DNA of 64,000 bases from contig DGTS01000039.1 in the NCBI GenBank assembly GCA_002394385.1, positions 1-64,000 on the forward strand. The letters are read 5' to 3'. This stretch comes from Prevotella sp. UBA4330. GTDB lineage: Bacteria > Bacteroidota > Bacteroidia > Bacteroidales > Bacteroidaceae. Under the pieces are notes generated by a model that was not told the DNA's origin, did no database searches, and worked only from the letters and a program-made list of their open reading frames with translations. Position 1 is the stretch's first letter. Each line of letters begins with the position of its first letter. The translations under genes were made by a program, and so were the position numbers. Below are positions 16,680 to 25,943 of this stretch, in pieces.

Positions 16680-17693
16680 ATGAAAAAACTACTAACTGCA
16701 ACGCTCGCCATCATGCTCTCAGTAACAGCAACGATGGCTGCCAACAAATACGACAACCCTGACACCATCGTGGTGGCACGCGACGGCACGGGAGAGTTCA
16801 GAAACATCAGCGATGCCATAGAGGTGTGCCGCGCGTTCATGGAATATCACAAGGTAATCTTCGTGAAACGTGGTACCTACAAGGAGAAACTCGAAATACC
16901 GACGCACCTCACCAACATCGAGATATGCGGCGAGGACGCCATGACTACCATCATAACATGGGACGACCACGCTAACCTGACAATGCCGTCGGCATACGAC
17001 CCCATCGCCATTGAGCGGCATCCAACAGCCGACAACCAACACCCAACACCCAGCAACTATCACCCCATAGGCACCTTCCGCACCTTCACACTGCGCGTGT
17101 GCGGCTCGGACATCACGCTGAAGAACATCACCATCGAGAACAACGCCGCAAAACTGGGACAAGCAGTGGCGCTGCACACCGAGGGCGACCGTCTGCGCTT
17201 CATAGGATGCCGATTCCTCGGCAACCAAGACACCATCTACACCGGGCGCGGCGGGACACGAATGCTGTTCAAGGACTGTTATATAGAAGGCACCACCGAC
17301 TTCATCTTCGGACCCTCAACGGCATGGTTCGAGAACTGCACCATAAAAAGCAAGGCCAACTCGTACATCACCGCAGCATCGACTCCTGCCGACATAGAGT
17401 ACGGCTACGTCTTCAACCACTGCCGCCTCATTGCCGACGAAGGCGTGACGAAGGTGTATCTCGGCCGCCCTTGGCGACCATACGCATACACGCTGTTCAT
17501 GAACTGCACACTTGGCAGCCACATCGTGCCCGCAGGATGGGAAAACTGGCGCAACCCCGACAACGAGAAGACTGCCCGCTATGCCGAGTATAACAACAGC
17601 GGCGACGGTGCCGACACCAAGCAGCGCGTGGCTTGGAGCCGACAGATGACGAAGAAAGAGGTAGAGAAAATTCCCCACTTCTTCGGACTTTAG
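16680..17693 (+). CDS. Pectinesterase (carbohydrate esterase family 8)
   Basis: 337 residues, starting 3 bp after relA/spoT, with a signal peptide (1-20). CE8 enzymes remove methyl esters from pectin. Catalytic motifs are intact: GQAVALHTEGDR near 160, GNQDTIY near 181-187, CYIEGTTDFIFG near 200-211 with the second Asp, and YLGRPWRPYAYT near 260 with the Arg. Residues about 114-129 (HPTADNQHPTPSNYHP) are a His/Pro/Thr-rich insert encoded by a degenerate ccaacaccc repeat; related enzymes go directly from the ITWDDHA segment to GTFRT. No other pectin genes are adjacent. Confidence 0.93.
   Translation: MKKLLTATLAIMLSVTATMAANKYDNPDTIVVARDGTGEFRNISDAIEVCRAFMEYHKVIFVKRGTYKEKLEIPTHLTNIEICGEDAMTTIITWDDHANLTMPSAYDPIAIERHPTADNQHPTPSNYHPIGTFRTFTLRVCGSDITLKNITIENNAAKLGQAVALHTEGDRLRFIGCRFLGNQDTIYTGRGGTRMLFKDCYIEGTTDFIFGPSTAWFENCTIKSKANSYITAASTPADIEYGYVFNHCRLIADEGVTKVYLGRPWRPYAYTLFMNCTLGSHIVPAGWENWRNPDNEKTARYAEYNNSGDGADTKQRVAWSRQMTKKEVEKIPHFFGL
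17018..17066. repeat. In-frame simple repeat inside the pectinesterase gene
   Basis: Degenerate ccaacaccc/caacaccca units. The reverse complement reads ggtgttgggtgttgg, the same family as the spacer repeat at 10871-10898. Confidence 0.6.
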
Positions 17694-17731
17694 CACAAGG
17701 TTTCAAGACGAAACGACACGCTTCACACTCT

Positions 17732-17760
17732 CATAAACGACAACAGCCGTTGCCGTTTAT
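17732..17760 (+). terminator. Hairpin downstream of the pectinesterase
   Basis: taaacgacaac pairs with gttgccgttta around agcc with one internal mismatch. No other feature is recognised in 17694-17868. Confidence 0.4.
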
Positions 17761-17868
17761 ACCTTATCGCATTGCAAGAGATGCCAAACGGCGAGACAAA
17801 GTTAATAACATTGTTCCACCACTTGTATGTACTTGTAGTCCAAAGTATTACAAGAGAACATACGAAAT

Positions 17869-17899
17869 AGGGAAGGCACGCGCTTTGGTTGCCTTCCCT
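17869..17899. terminator. Convergent hairpin between the pectinesterase and MerR gene
   Basis: agggaaggca (17869-17878) and tgccttccct (17890-17899) form a perfect 10-bp stem. It lies about 50 bp beyond the minus-strand stop of the MerR-like gene and could serve both sides. Confidence 0.55.
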
Positions 17900-17946
17900 A
17901 ATTAGTTTTATCCGCCTGATTCTCAGTCTTCAGGAGAGATGCTCTC

Positions 17947-18294
17947 TCAGGTGAGATAGTCGAGTTGTTTCTTAAGGTCCTTGAGGTCGTCGCGCACGCG
18001 GATGAGGCGTTCCATCACCTGTGTATTGCTGTCAACGTTCTTCTTGTTGTGGTGCAGCATCTTGCGCGCAGCGGCAAGTTTGAAACCGCGCACCTTCACA
18101 AGGTTATACACATTGCGTATCTCGTCGATGTCGTTCTCGGTATATTGACGCACACGGTTGCCAGTGGTCTTCGGCTTTATCTGCGGGAACTCCGTTTCCC
18201 AGTATCGCAGCAGACTCTCGGTGACGTTGAACATCTCTGCCACCTCCTTTATGGAATAGTACAATTTCTTTGGTTTCTCGGTCCTTAGTGCCAT
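17947..18294 (-). CDS. MerR family transcriptional regulator
   Basis: 115 residues. The N-terminal winged helix is clear: YYSIKEVAEMFNVTESLLRYWETEFPQI near residues 12-40, RVRQYTENDIDEIRNVYNLV near 47-67, then the second wing helix GFKLAAARKML. A C-terminal helix (about 85-112) would form the antiparallel coiled-coil dimer. It has no Cys-rich metal or ligand domain, so the inducer is unknown. Family members of this short type are widespread beside alaS in Bacteroidetes. It is transcribed divergently from alaS. Confidence 0.9.
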   Translation of the reverse strand: MALRTEKPKKLYYSIKEVAEMFNVTESLLRYWETEFPQIKPKTTGNRVRQYTENDIDEIRNVYNLVKVRGFKLAAARKMLHHNKKNVDSNTQVMERLIRVRDDLKDLKKQLDYLT

Positions 18295-18438
18295 ATTGTA
18301 ACTTGCTGTATGTTTGATTATTTCTGCAAAAATACAAAATAATTCGGAATAAGAAATGATTACCGCGATTTTTTTATTAATTTTGCCATTGAAATGGCGA
18401 ACTTACTACGTCTCTGCATAAAAAATAAACAAGTTTCT

Positions 18439-18469
18439 TTTGTTCTGCGCTCGACTTTTCGTAACTTTG
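18439..18469 (+). promoter_or_regulatory. alaS promoter
   Basis: TTTG at 18439-18442 and TAACTTTG at 18462-18469 are separated by 19 bp. Transcription would begin near 18476, which rules out start codons before that point, including an in-frame ATG at 18440. Confidence 0.8.
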
Positions 18470-18505
18470 CACGCAAATTTGAAATTTATAAAAAGAGAAA
18501 CAAAG

Positions 18506-21139
18506 ATGATGACAGCAAACGAAATCCGCGACTCGTTCAAGAAATTCTTCGAGTCGAAAGGTCATGCAGTGGTTGCGTCGGCACCTATGGTAATCAAGGA
18601 CGACCCAACGCTGATGTTCACTAACGCAGGTATGAACCAGTGGAAGGATATTATCCTCGGAACACGCGAACCAGAGCCGCGACGCCGAGCGAACTCACAG
18701 AAGTGCCTGCGCGTGAGCGGAAAACACAACGACCTGGAGGAAGTTGGTCACGACACATATCACCACACCATGTTCGAGATGCTCGGCAACTGGTCGTTTG
18801 GCGACTATTTCAAGGAGGGTGCCATCGACATGGCATGGGAATATCTCGTCGATGTGCTGCACCTCGACCCGAAAGACCTGTATGTCACGGTGTTTGAAGG
18901 TTCGCCCGAGGAGAACATTCCGCGCGACGACGAGGCTGCATCTTACTGGGCAAAGCACGTGCCTGCCGACCATATCATCAATGGCAACAAGCACGATAAC
19001 TTCTGGGAGATGGGTGACACAGGTCCCTGTGGTCCCTGTTCGGAAATCCACCTCGACTCGCGCACAGCGGAGGAGAAGGCGAAGGTGCCTGGACGCGAAC
19101 TGGTGAACAAGGACGACCCACAGGTGATAGAGATATGGAACCTTGTGTTCATGCAGTTCAACCGCAAGGCTGACGGCTCGTTGGAGAAACTCTCGATGAA
19201 CGTCATAGACACCGGCATGGGCTTCGAGCGTCTGGTGCGTGCCTTGCAGGGCAAGCACTCCAACTATGACACCGACGTGTTCCAGCCGATGATAAAGGAG
19301 ATTGAGAACCTTACGGGATTGAAATACGGAAACGCTGACGGAGAACAGGTTGATGTGGCCATGCGCGTAATAGCCGACCACATACGTGCCGTAAGTTTCT
19401 CTATTGCCGACGGACAGTTGCCTGGCAATGCCAAGGCAGGATATGTAATCCGCCGTATCCTGCGCCGTGCCGTGCGCTATGCATATACATTCCTTGGACA
19501 GAAGGAGGCATTCCTCTTCAAACTTGTTCCGATGCTTGTTCACGAGATGGGCGACGCTTATCCCGAACTGAAGGCTCAGCGTGAACTCATCACACGCGTT
19601 ATAAAGGAGGAGGAAGACTCGTTCCTGCGCACTCTCGACCGTGGTATCCGCATGCTCGACAGCAGCATGGAGGCGCTGAAGGCTGAAGGAAAGACACAAC
19701 TGGACGGGGCAGATGCCTTCAAACTGTTCGACACCTACGGCTTCCCGCTCGACCTCACCGAACTGATCTGCCGCGAGAACGGCTTCACCGTTGACGAGGA
19801 AGGATTCAACACCGAGATGCAGAAGCAGAAAGAGCGTGCCCGCAACGCTGCTGCCGTGGAGAATGGCGACTGGATTATTGTTAACGAGTCGTCTGCTGAG
19901 CAGCAGTTTGTAGGTTATGACTACACAGAATATGAGTGCCACATCATACGCTACCGTCAGGTGACGCAGAAGAAGAGCACATTCTATGAACTGGTACTCG
20001 ACTACACCCCATTCTATGGTGAGATGGGTGGTCAGGTAGGCGACCAAGGTGTGCTTGTAAGCGAGGACGAGACAGTGGACATCATCGATACAAAACGTGA
20101 GAACGGACAGAGCATACACATCGTGAAGAAACTGCCGAAGAACATCGAGGCAGACTTCATGGCTTGCGTTGACACCGACAAGCGCGACGCATGTGCCGCT
20201 AACCATACCGCGACCCACCTGCTCGACTATGCTCTGAAGCAGGTGCTGGGCGACCATGTGGAGCAGAAGGGCTCGTTCGTAAGTCCCGACACGCTGCGCT
20301 TCGACTTCTCCCACTTCCAGAAAGTCACCGACGAGGAACTGCGTGAGGTGGAACGTCTGGTGAACTCTATGATTCGTCAGGACATCAGTCTTGAGGAGTT
20401 CCGCGACACTCCTATCGAGGAAGCACGCAAACTGGGTGCCATCGCCCTCTTCGGCGAGAAGTACGGCGACAAGGTGCGCGTGGTGAAGTTCGGTCCGAGT
20501 GTGGAGTTCTGCGGTGGTATTCATGCCCACAGCACCGGTCACATCGGCATGTTCAAGATTGTAAGTGAGGCAAGTGTTGCTGCCGGTATTCGCCGTATTG
20601 AGGCAAAGACAGGCAAAGAGACTGAAGACCTCGTGTATAATATGGAGGACGGCATTCGCGTTCTGAGGGCGTTGTTCAACAATGCTAAGGATTTGGAAGG
20701 CACCATCCAAAGATATATCAACGAGCACGACGAACTGAAAAAGCAAGTTGAGAAATACACCGTGGAGGCAGAGGAGCGCATGAAAGAAAAGATTCTCGAT
20801 AAGGTGCGCATCGTAAACGGCGTGAAGGTTTTCGCTGCTGTACTGCCCATCAAGCCAGAAATGGCGAAAGACCTTGTGTTCAAGGTGCGCGCAGCAGAGC
20901 CAGAGAGTTCTATCTGCGTTGTAGGAAGTGTTTCTGAAAACCGTCCGATGCTGAATGTAATCATCAGCGAAGACCTTGTGAAGAACCACAACATGAACGC
21001 AGGACAACTGGTGCGCGAGGCTGCAAAACTGATTCAAGGTGGCGGTGGCGGACAGCCCCACTTCGCTTCTGCAGGTGGCAAGAACCCCGACGGCATCAGT
21101 GCCGCTGTGGACAAGGTGATAGAACTTGCAAATCTCTAA
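18506..21139 (+). CDS. alaS: Alanyl-tRNA synthetase
   Basis: 877 residues from ATG at 18506 (18509 also possible). It charges tRNA-Ala. The class II catalytic core occupies about 1-240 ([44 protein letters not shown]). The editing domain carries the zinc motif [11 protein letters not shown] near 572 and the Cys/His pair in [14 protein letters not shown] near 668-680. A C-Ala DHHA1 domain ends the protein with [14 protein letters not shown]. The length matches the family and no domain is missing. Confidence 0.97.
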   Translation: MMTANEIRDSFKKFFESKGHAVVASAPMVIKDDPTLMFTNAGMNQWKDIILGTREPEPRRRANSQKCLRVSGKHNDLEEVGHDTYHHTMFEMLGNWSFGDYFKEGAIDMAWEYLVDVLHLDPKDLYVTVFEGSPEENIPRDDEAASYWAKHVPADHIINGNKHDNFWEMGDTGPCGPCSEIHLDSRTAEEKAKVPGRELVNKDDPQVIEIWNLVFMQFNRKADGSLEKLSMNVIDTGMGFERLVRALQGKHSNYDTDVFQPMIKEIENLTGLKYGNADGEQVDVAMRVIADHIRAVSFSIADGQLPGNAKAGYVIRRILRRAVRYAYTFLGQKEAFLFKLVPMLVHEMGDAYPELKAQRELITRVIKEEEDSFLRTLDRGIRMLDSSMEALKAEGKTQLDGADAFKLFDTYGFPLDLTELICRENGFTVDEEGFNTEMQKQKERARNAAAVENGDWIIVNESSAEQQFVGYDYTEYECHIIRYRQVTQKKSTFYELVLDYTPFYGEMGGQVGDQGVLVSEDETVDIIDTKRENGQSIHIVKKLPKNIEADFMACVDTDKRDACAANHTATHLLDYALKQVLGDHVEQKGSFVSPDTLRFDFSHFQKVTDEELREVERLVNSMIRQDISLEEFRDTPIEEARKLGAIALFGEKYGDKVRVVKFGPSVEFCGGIHAHSTGHIGMFKIVSEASVAAGIRRIEAKTGKETEDLVYNMEDGIRVLRALFNNAKDLEGTIQRYINEHDELKKQVEKYTVEAEERMKEKILDKVRIVNGVKVFAAVLPIKPEMAKDLVFKVRAAEPESSICVVGSVSENRPMLNVIISEDLVKNHNMNAGQLVREAAKLIQGGGGGQPHFASAGGKNPDGISAAVDKVIELANL

Positions 21140-21151
21140 GTGTATCATATA

Positions 21152-21188
21152 GAAAATGGGTGTCGGTAATGATCCGACATCCATTTTC
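21152..21188. terminator. Bidirectional terminator between alaS and the AraC gene
   Basis: gaaaatgggtgtcgg and ccgacatccattttc pair with one wobble around a 7-nt loop, with A-rich and T-rich flanks on either side. The two genes converge here. Confidence 0.85.
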
Positions 21189-22041
21189 ATTTCCCCTCGA
21201 AACTTCGCCGATAAGCCATGGGCGACATTCCCGAGCGTGTCTTGAAGAAATTGGTGAGAGCCGACTGGTCGTTGAAGAAGAGCATTTCCGATATTTCGCT
21301 TATGTTGTAGGAGGAAGAGCGGAGCAGTTTGCATATCTCATTATATAAATAGGTGTTGAGATAAGCGTTGATGGTGTGTCCCGACATTTCCTTCACCGTG
21401 CGCGAAAGATAGGTGGTGGTGATGTTCAGGCGGTCGGCATAGAACTTGATCTGGCGTTCTTTCCTGAAATTGCGCGAAGCCAGATGAAGAAAGATCTTGA
21501 AAATATTCTGCTTGTTGGGCAGGTCGTGTGAAGGCTGCATGTTGCTGCCATAGAGCAACTCGCTGAAGAGCAGTTGCACCACATGCACCAGATGGTCAAT
21601 CATTTCCTGACGGTAAAGATGCGGAACGGAATAGGTGTTGTGGATCTGTCTGCTCAGGACGGCGAACAACTCGGCCTTGCCTTCACTCAGATGGAACACC
21701 GGCAGCAGATCGTAGGCATAGCTGTACTCCATGCCCATCAGATTCTCGTCGAATGCCAATACCTTATTATAATAGTCATCCTCTATCATCAGGTTGATGG
21801 CCTGCAGGTCCTCCGTATAAGAATCATAGCTGACGGGATAGTTGGGCGGCACCAGCACGAGGTCGTTCTCTCCCAGTTCAATCAGGTTTCCCTTCAGCCG
21901 ATAGCTCATCCGCCCTTTCTGCACCAATACCAGCGTATAGAAATTCACGCATATCTGCCCCTTCTCTATCTTCTCCAGCACGGAATCATCCAGCCTGGCC
22001 ACCGACACACTGGCACCGGCGGAGTAATCATTGTGCATCAT
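21187..22041 (-). CDS. AraC family transcriptional regulator
   Basis: 284 residues from ATG at 22041. The open frame continues to 22149, but the promoter at 22108-22139 lies inside that extension, so the internal Met pair is the likely start. The N-terminal half is a cupin-like sensor (YRLKGNLIELGENDLVLVPPNYPV near 45-70). The C-terminal 100 residues contain two HTH motifs: IKFYADRLNITTTYLSRTVKEMSG and YNISEISEMLFFNDQSALTNFFK. It is divergent from the dicarboxylate-asparaginase-aspartase cluster and is the natural candidate for its regulator. Confidence 0.9.
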   Translation of the reverse strand: MMHNDYSAGASVSVARLDDSVLEKIEKGQICVNFYTLVLVQKGRMSYRLKGNLIELGENDLVLVPPNYPVSYDSYTEDLQAINLMIEDDYYNKVLAFDENLMGMEYSYAYDLLPVFHLSEGKAELFAVLSRQIHNTYSVPHLYRQEMIDHLVHVVQLLFSELLYGSNMQPSHDLPNKQNIFKIFLHLASRNFRKERQIKFYADRLNITTTYLSRTVKEMSGHTINAYLNTYLYNEICKLLRSSSYNISEISEMLFFNDQSALTNFFKTRSGMSPMAYRRSFEGK

Positions 22042-22107
22042 GTTGGACACTTCTGCCAACGTAAAGATTCTCGATATCAAAAGGCTAATATGGTTTGATT
22101 GACTTTG

Positions 22108-22139
22108 CAAAAATAACGAATTGTTTCGGATTTTACAAA
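22108..22139 (-). promoter_or_regulatory. AraC gene promoter
   Basis: On the minus strand TTTG (22139-22136) and TATTTTTG (22115-22108) are 20 bp apart. The position decides the start codon of the AraC gene. Confidence 0.65.
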
Positions 22140-22152
22140 TATTCTCCATTTT

Positions 22153-22189
22153 TTTGCAAAGATTCTATAGAAAAAAATATCTATCTTTG
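22153..22189 (+). promoter_or_regulatory. Promoter of the C4-dicarboxylate/asparagine cluster
   Basis: TATCTTTG at 22182-22189 fits the -7 consensus; TTTG at 22153-22156 is 25 bp upstream, longer than ideal, which would suit activator dependence. It is divergent from the AraC promoter by under 50 bp. Confidence 0.55.
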
Positions 22190-22232
22190 CCACCGAAAAC
22201 AAATACTACAGCAATCTTATCAATCACCTTCT

Positions 22233-23591
22233 ATGGCTACTACATTAATTATTATCCAACTCTTCATTGTATTGGCACTGATTTTCATCGGTGCGCGTGT
22301 GGGAGGCATCGGTCTAGGTATCTACGGCATGGTAGGCGTATTTATCCTGGTCTTCATCTTCGGACTGAAACCCGGCAACATTCCACTCGACGTGATGCTC
22401 ATCATCGTGAGCGTCATCACAGCCACGGCTTCCTTGCAGGCTGCCGGCGGACTTGACTATCTGGTGGGACTGGCTGCCAAATTCCTCCGTAAGCATCCTG
22501 ACCATATCACTTACTACGGACCGCTCACCACGTGGCTCTTCTGTATCGTTGCAGGCACGGCCCACACCTCCTATTCGCTGTTGCCCATCATTTCCGAGAT
22601 AGCTACCAAAAGCAAGATACGCCCCGAACGTCCCATGACCGTTGCCACCATCGCGGCTTCCTTAGGCATCACGGGCAGCCCCATGTCGGCAGCCACGGCA
22701 GCCGTCATCAGCACCGACCTGCTGGGCGGGAAAGGCATCGAGCTGAAAGACATCCTGCTGGTTTGTATTCCGGCCTCACTGATTGCCATCCTCGTCTCGT
22801 CGTTCGTGCAAAACCGCGTGGGCAAGGAACTTGTTGACGATCCCGAATACCAGCGTCGGGTGAAGGAGGGGCTCATCGACCCGAATGAAACCCTGGAAAC
22901 AGCCGGTGGCTCAGACGAATCAGCAACCAACGGTCAATATAAGTATGCCAAGCGCGCCGTATGGGCATTCCTGCTGGGCGTGTTCCTCGTGGTTCTTTTT
23001 GGAAGCATTCCTTCCTTGCGTCCCTCATACATGGTGGACGGAGAGATGCAGCGTCTGTCCATGCCGCACACCATCGAGATTCTCATGATGTCTATCGCTG
23101 CCCTCATCCTCATCGTGGGCAAGGCCAAGGTGGGTGATGCCGTGAAGGGCAACATCTTCGGTGCAGGCATGAATGCCATGGTGAGCATCTTCGGTATTGC
23201 CTGGATGGGTGACACCTTCTTCAACGGCAACATCGACTTCTTCAAGAATGGTATCGCCGACATCGTCACGCAGTATCCGTTCCTCTTCGCCATCGCCCTG
23301 TTCTTCATGAGCATCATGCTCTTCTCACAGGCTGCCACCGTGCGCACACTCTATCCGCTGGGCATTGCCCTTGGCATCTCGCCGATGGCTTTGGTGGCCA
23401 TGTTCCCTGCCGTCAACGGCTATTTCTTCATCCCCAACTATCCCACTGAGGTGGCTGCCATCAACTTCGACCGTACCGGAACGACGCGCATCGGCAAGTA
23501 TGTGATCAACCATTCGTTCCAACTCTCGGGCTTCATCACCACCTTCGTGTCGATAGGCGTCGGTTATCTGATTATCACCTTTCTGTATTAA
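22233..23591 (+). CDS. dcuB: Anaerobic C4-dicarboxylate antiporter (DcuA/DcuB family)
   Basis: 452 residues from ATG at 22233. About ten membrane segments are present. Family motifs include GLGIYGMVGVFILVFIFGLKPG near 25, the GTAHTSYSLLPIISEIA loop near 108, and ITGSPMSAATAAVIST near 145. Dcu carriers exchange external aspartate, fumarate or malate for internal succinate during fumarate respiration. The hydrophilic loop at about 220-245 is rich in Glu/Gly/Ser. It is first in a cluster with asparaginase, porin and aspartase. DcuA and DcuB cannot be separated with confidence by eye. Confidence 0.9.
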   Translation: MATTLIIIQLFIVLALIFIGARVGGIGLGIYGMVGVFILVFIFGLKPGNIPLDVMLIIVSVITATASLQAAGGLDYLVGLAAKFLRKHPDHITYYGPLTTWLFCIVAGTAHTSYSLLPIISEIATKSKIRPERPMTVATIAASLGITGSPMSAATAAVISTDLLGGKGIELKDILLVCIPASLIAILVSSFVQNRVGKELVDDPEYQRRVKEGLIDPNETLETAGGSDESATNGQYKYAKRAVWAFLLGVFLVVLFGSIPSLRPSYMVDGEMQRLSMPHTIEILMMSIAALILIVGKAKVGDAVKGNIFGAGMNAMVSIFGIAWMGDTFFNGNIDFFKNGIADIVTQYPFLFAIALFFMSIMLFSQAATVRTLYPLGIALGISPMALVAMFPAVNGYFFIPNYPTEVAAINFDRTGTTRIGKYVINHSFQLSGFITTFVSIGVGYLIITFLY

Positions 23592-23629
23592 GTAACGAAA
23601 TTATCTTTAACTATTAATACTTAACAATT

Positions 23630-24679
23630 ATGAAACATTTACGTAGTGTTTTAGTGCTTTTCGCACTCTTAGTTTCTGTCAACATCGTTGCTAAACCTAA
23701 AATCCGTATCATTGCTACCGGCGGCACCATCGCTGGTGTGAGCCAGTCGGCCACATCGTCTGCCTACAGCGCAGGACAAGTGGGCGTTCAGACGCTTATC
23801 GATGCTGTTCCCCAGATGCTTTATCTGGCCGACATCAGTGGTGAGCAGCTCGTCAACATCGGCTCTCAGGACATGAACGATGAAGTATGGCTCATGCTCG
23901 CCAAGCGCATCAACCAGTTGCTCAACGAAGAAGACTACGACGGTGTGGTCATCACTCACGGAACCGACACCATGGAAGAGACTGCTTACTTCCTCAATCT
24001 TACCGTGAAGAGCGACAAGCCCGTAATCCTCGTAGGCTCTATGCGTCCTTCTACAGGTATCAGCGCCGACGGTCCCGGTAACCTCTATGCCGGTGTGGCT
24101 GCTGCTGCAAGCCCTGCATCAAAGGGTCGTGGCGTGATGTGCTGCATGAACAACATGCTGCTCGATGCCAAGGACGTAGTGAAGATGCACACCACCGACG
24201 TGGCTACTTTCCAAGGTGCCAACTACGGCATGGTGGGTTATGTCTATAACGGCGAGGCCATCTACAACCGTACTATCCAGAACAAGCACACCACACAGTC
24301 AGTCTTCGACGTGACCAACCTCGACAAACTGCCCAAGGTGGGTATCGTCTATGGCTATGCCAACTGCTCTCCGCTGCCTATGCAGGCATTCATTGACGCC
24401 AAGTTCGACGGCATCGTGCTCGCTGGTGTTGGCGACGGTAACTTCTACAAGGATGTGTTCGACGTAGCTCTGAAGGCTCGCGAGAAGGGCATCAACATCG
24501 TTCGTTCTTCACGCGTTCCCACAGGTCCCACCTGTCTGAACGGTGAAGTGGATGATGCCAAGTATCACTTCGTGGCTGCCCTCACCCTGAATCCTCAGAA
24601 GGCCCGCGTGCTGCTGATGCTTGCCCTGACCAAGACCACCGACTGGCAGCAGATTCAGCAATATTTCCAGGAGTATTAA
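23630..24679 (+). CDS. ansB: Type II L-asparaginase
   Basis: 349 residues with a signal peptide (MKHLRSVLVLFALLVSVNIVAK), so periplasmic. It hydrolyses L-asparagine to aspartate and ammonia. Signature 1 (IIATGGTIAG, nucleophile Thr) lies near residues 27-36 and signature 2 (VVITHGTDTMEETA, with Thr-Asp) near 105-118; ISADGPGN follows. It sits 38 bp after the dicarboxylate carrier and feeds aspartate to that carrier and to aspartase. Confidence 0.95.
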   Translation: MKHLRSVLVLFALLVSVNIVAKPKIRIIATGGTIAGVSQSATSSAYSAGQVGVQTLIDAVPQMLYLADISGEQLVNIGSQDMNDEVWLMLAKRINQLLNEEDYDGVVITHGTDTMEETAYFLNLTVKSDKPVILVGSMRPSTGISADGPGNLYAGVAAAASPASKGRGVMCCMNNMLLDAKDVVKMHTTDVATFQGANYGMVGYVYNGEAIYNRTIQNKHTTQSVFDVTNLDKLPKVGIVYGYANCSPLPMQAFIDAKFDGIVLAGVGDGNFYKDVFDVALKAREKGINIVRSSRVPTGPTCLNGEVDDAKYHFVAALTLNPQKARVLLMLALTKTTDWQQIQQYFQEY

Positions 24680-24724
24680 TCCTAACTATTCATGTTCAGT
24701 CAATCACCTTTATATAATTATTTT

Positions 24725-25891
24725 ATGAAGAAAATGATGTTATTCGCCCTGCTCTTCGTGCCAGCAACCATCATGGCACAGCAGGACAAGGACGCATCGG
24801 CAGGCGAGCAAACGCTTTTCGAGAAAGTCACGAAGATAGAGAAGAAGCAGGACAACTTCCACTTCCTGCTCAACCTCAACAACAGTTTCGACGTCAACGA
24901 GAACGACGGCGAATTCAAGAACGCCAAGTTCAACATGCGCCAGATACGCATCGAGGCCAAGGGAAACATCAACGACACGTTCTCCTTCCGCTGGCGTCAG
25001 CGTCTGAACCGCAACAACACGCCTGCTCCCGACGGTATCGACAACATGCCTTCATCATCCATCGACGTGGCTGGTATCGGTGTCAAGGTCAACGACAAGT
25101 TCTCCATGTTCCTCGGTAAGCAATGCGCAGCCTACGGTGGTATCGAGTTCGACCTCAACCCCATCGAGATCTACGAGTATTCCGATATGGTGGACTACAT
25201 GAGCAACTTCCTCACCGGTGCTAACTTCCAGTTCCAGCTCAACCCCAACCATCAAGTACAGTTGCAGGTGCTCGACAGCCGTAGCGGCAGCATGAGCGAC
25301 ATGTATGGCGAAGGCTACGAGCAGTCGAAAGTGCCCCTGGTCTATACCGCCAACTGGAACGGTAACTTCGGCGATGTGTTCAAGACCCGTTGGAGCTACT
25401 CTCTGATGAGCCAGGCCCGCGGCAACCAGAGCCATTACATCGCCCTGGGTAACGAAGTGACCGTCAACAACTTCGATGCATTCTTCGACGTGATGTACAT
25501 GCGCGAAGGCATCGACCGCGAGGGAATCGTATCGAGCATCGTAGGCAACAACGCCAATGGCGGCCACCGCAACGACGCCGAATACCTCTCGCTCGTACTG
25601 AAGGCACAGTATCGCTTCGCTCCGAAGTGGAACGTATTCGTCAAGGGAATGCTCGAGAACCAAGGACTCTCCAAGGACAATGGTACGGTTGAAAAAGGTA
25701 AGTACCGTACTGCCCTGGGCTATCTCGCCGGACTGGAGTACTATCCGATGAAGAACAGCAACCTGCACTTCTTCCTTACCTACGTAGGTCGTCATTACAG
25801 CTACACCGACCGCGCCAAGGCCTACGGTTTCGACGACTACAGCACCAATCGCATCTCACTCGGTTACATCTGGCAGCTGCCGATGTTCTAA
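24725..25891 (+). CDS. Outer membrane porin (phosphate-selective porin O/P-like)
   Basis: 388 residues from ATG at 24725, the first Met with a proper signal peptide (KKMMLFALLFVPATIMAQ). A short coiled segment (LFEKVTKIEKKQDN) is followed by alternating beta strands rich in aromatic and polar residues, ending in the usual outer-membrane C-terminus ISLGYIWQLPMF with a terminal Phe. Family assignment to porin O/P-like proteins comes from overall pattern (FRWRQRLNRNNTPAPDGIDNM, FSMFLGKQ). Its position within the asparagine cluster suggests passage of amino acids or dicarboxylates rather than phosphate (inference). Confidence 0.8.
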   Translation: MKKMMLFALLFVPATIMAQQDKDASAGEQTLFEKVTKIEKKQDNFHFLLNLNNSFDVNENDGEFKNAKFNMRQIRIEAKGNINDTFSFRWRQRLNRNNTPAPDGIDNMPSSSIDVAGIGVKVNDKFSMFLGKQCAAYGGIEFDLNPIEIYEYSDMVDYMSNFLTGANFQFQLNPNHQVQLQVLDSRSGSMSDMYGEGYEQSKVPLVYTANWNGNFGDVFKTRWSYSLMSQARGNQSHYIALGNEVTVNNFDAFFDVMYMREGIDREGIVSSIVGNNANGGHRNDAEYLSLVLKAQYRFAPKWNVFVKGMLENQGLSKDNGTVEKGKYRTALGYLAGLEYYPMKNSNLHFFLTYVGRHYSYTDRAKAYGFDDYSTNRISLGYIWQLPMF

Positions 25892-25943
25892 GTCGCATTT
25901 ACAAACATTAATCATTAAGCTTTAAACATTTAAACATCATATT

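Noticed and set aside
17694..17868. tRNA or other RNA gene after the pectinesterase
   Set aside because: No cloverleaf, no CCA-like end and no conserved arms were found; only a short hairpin is visible.
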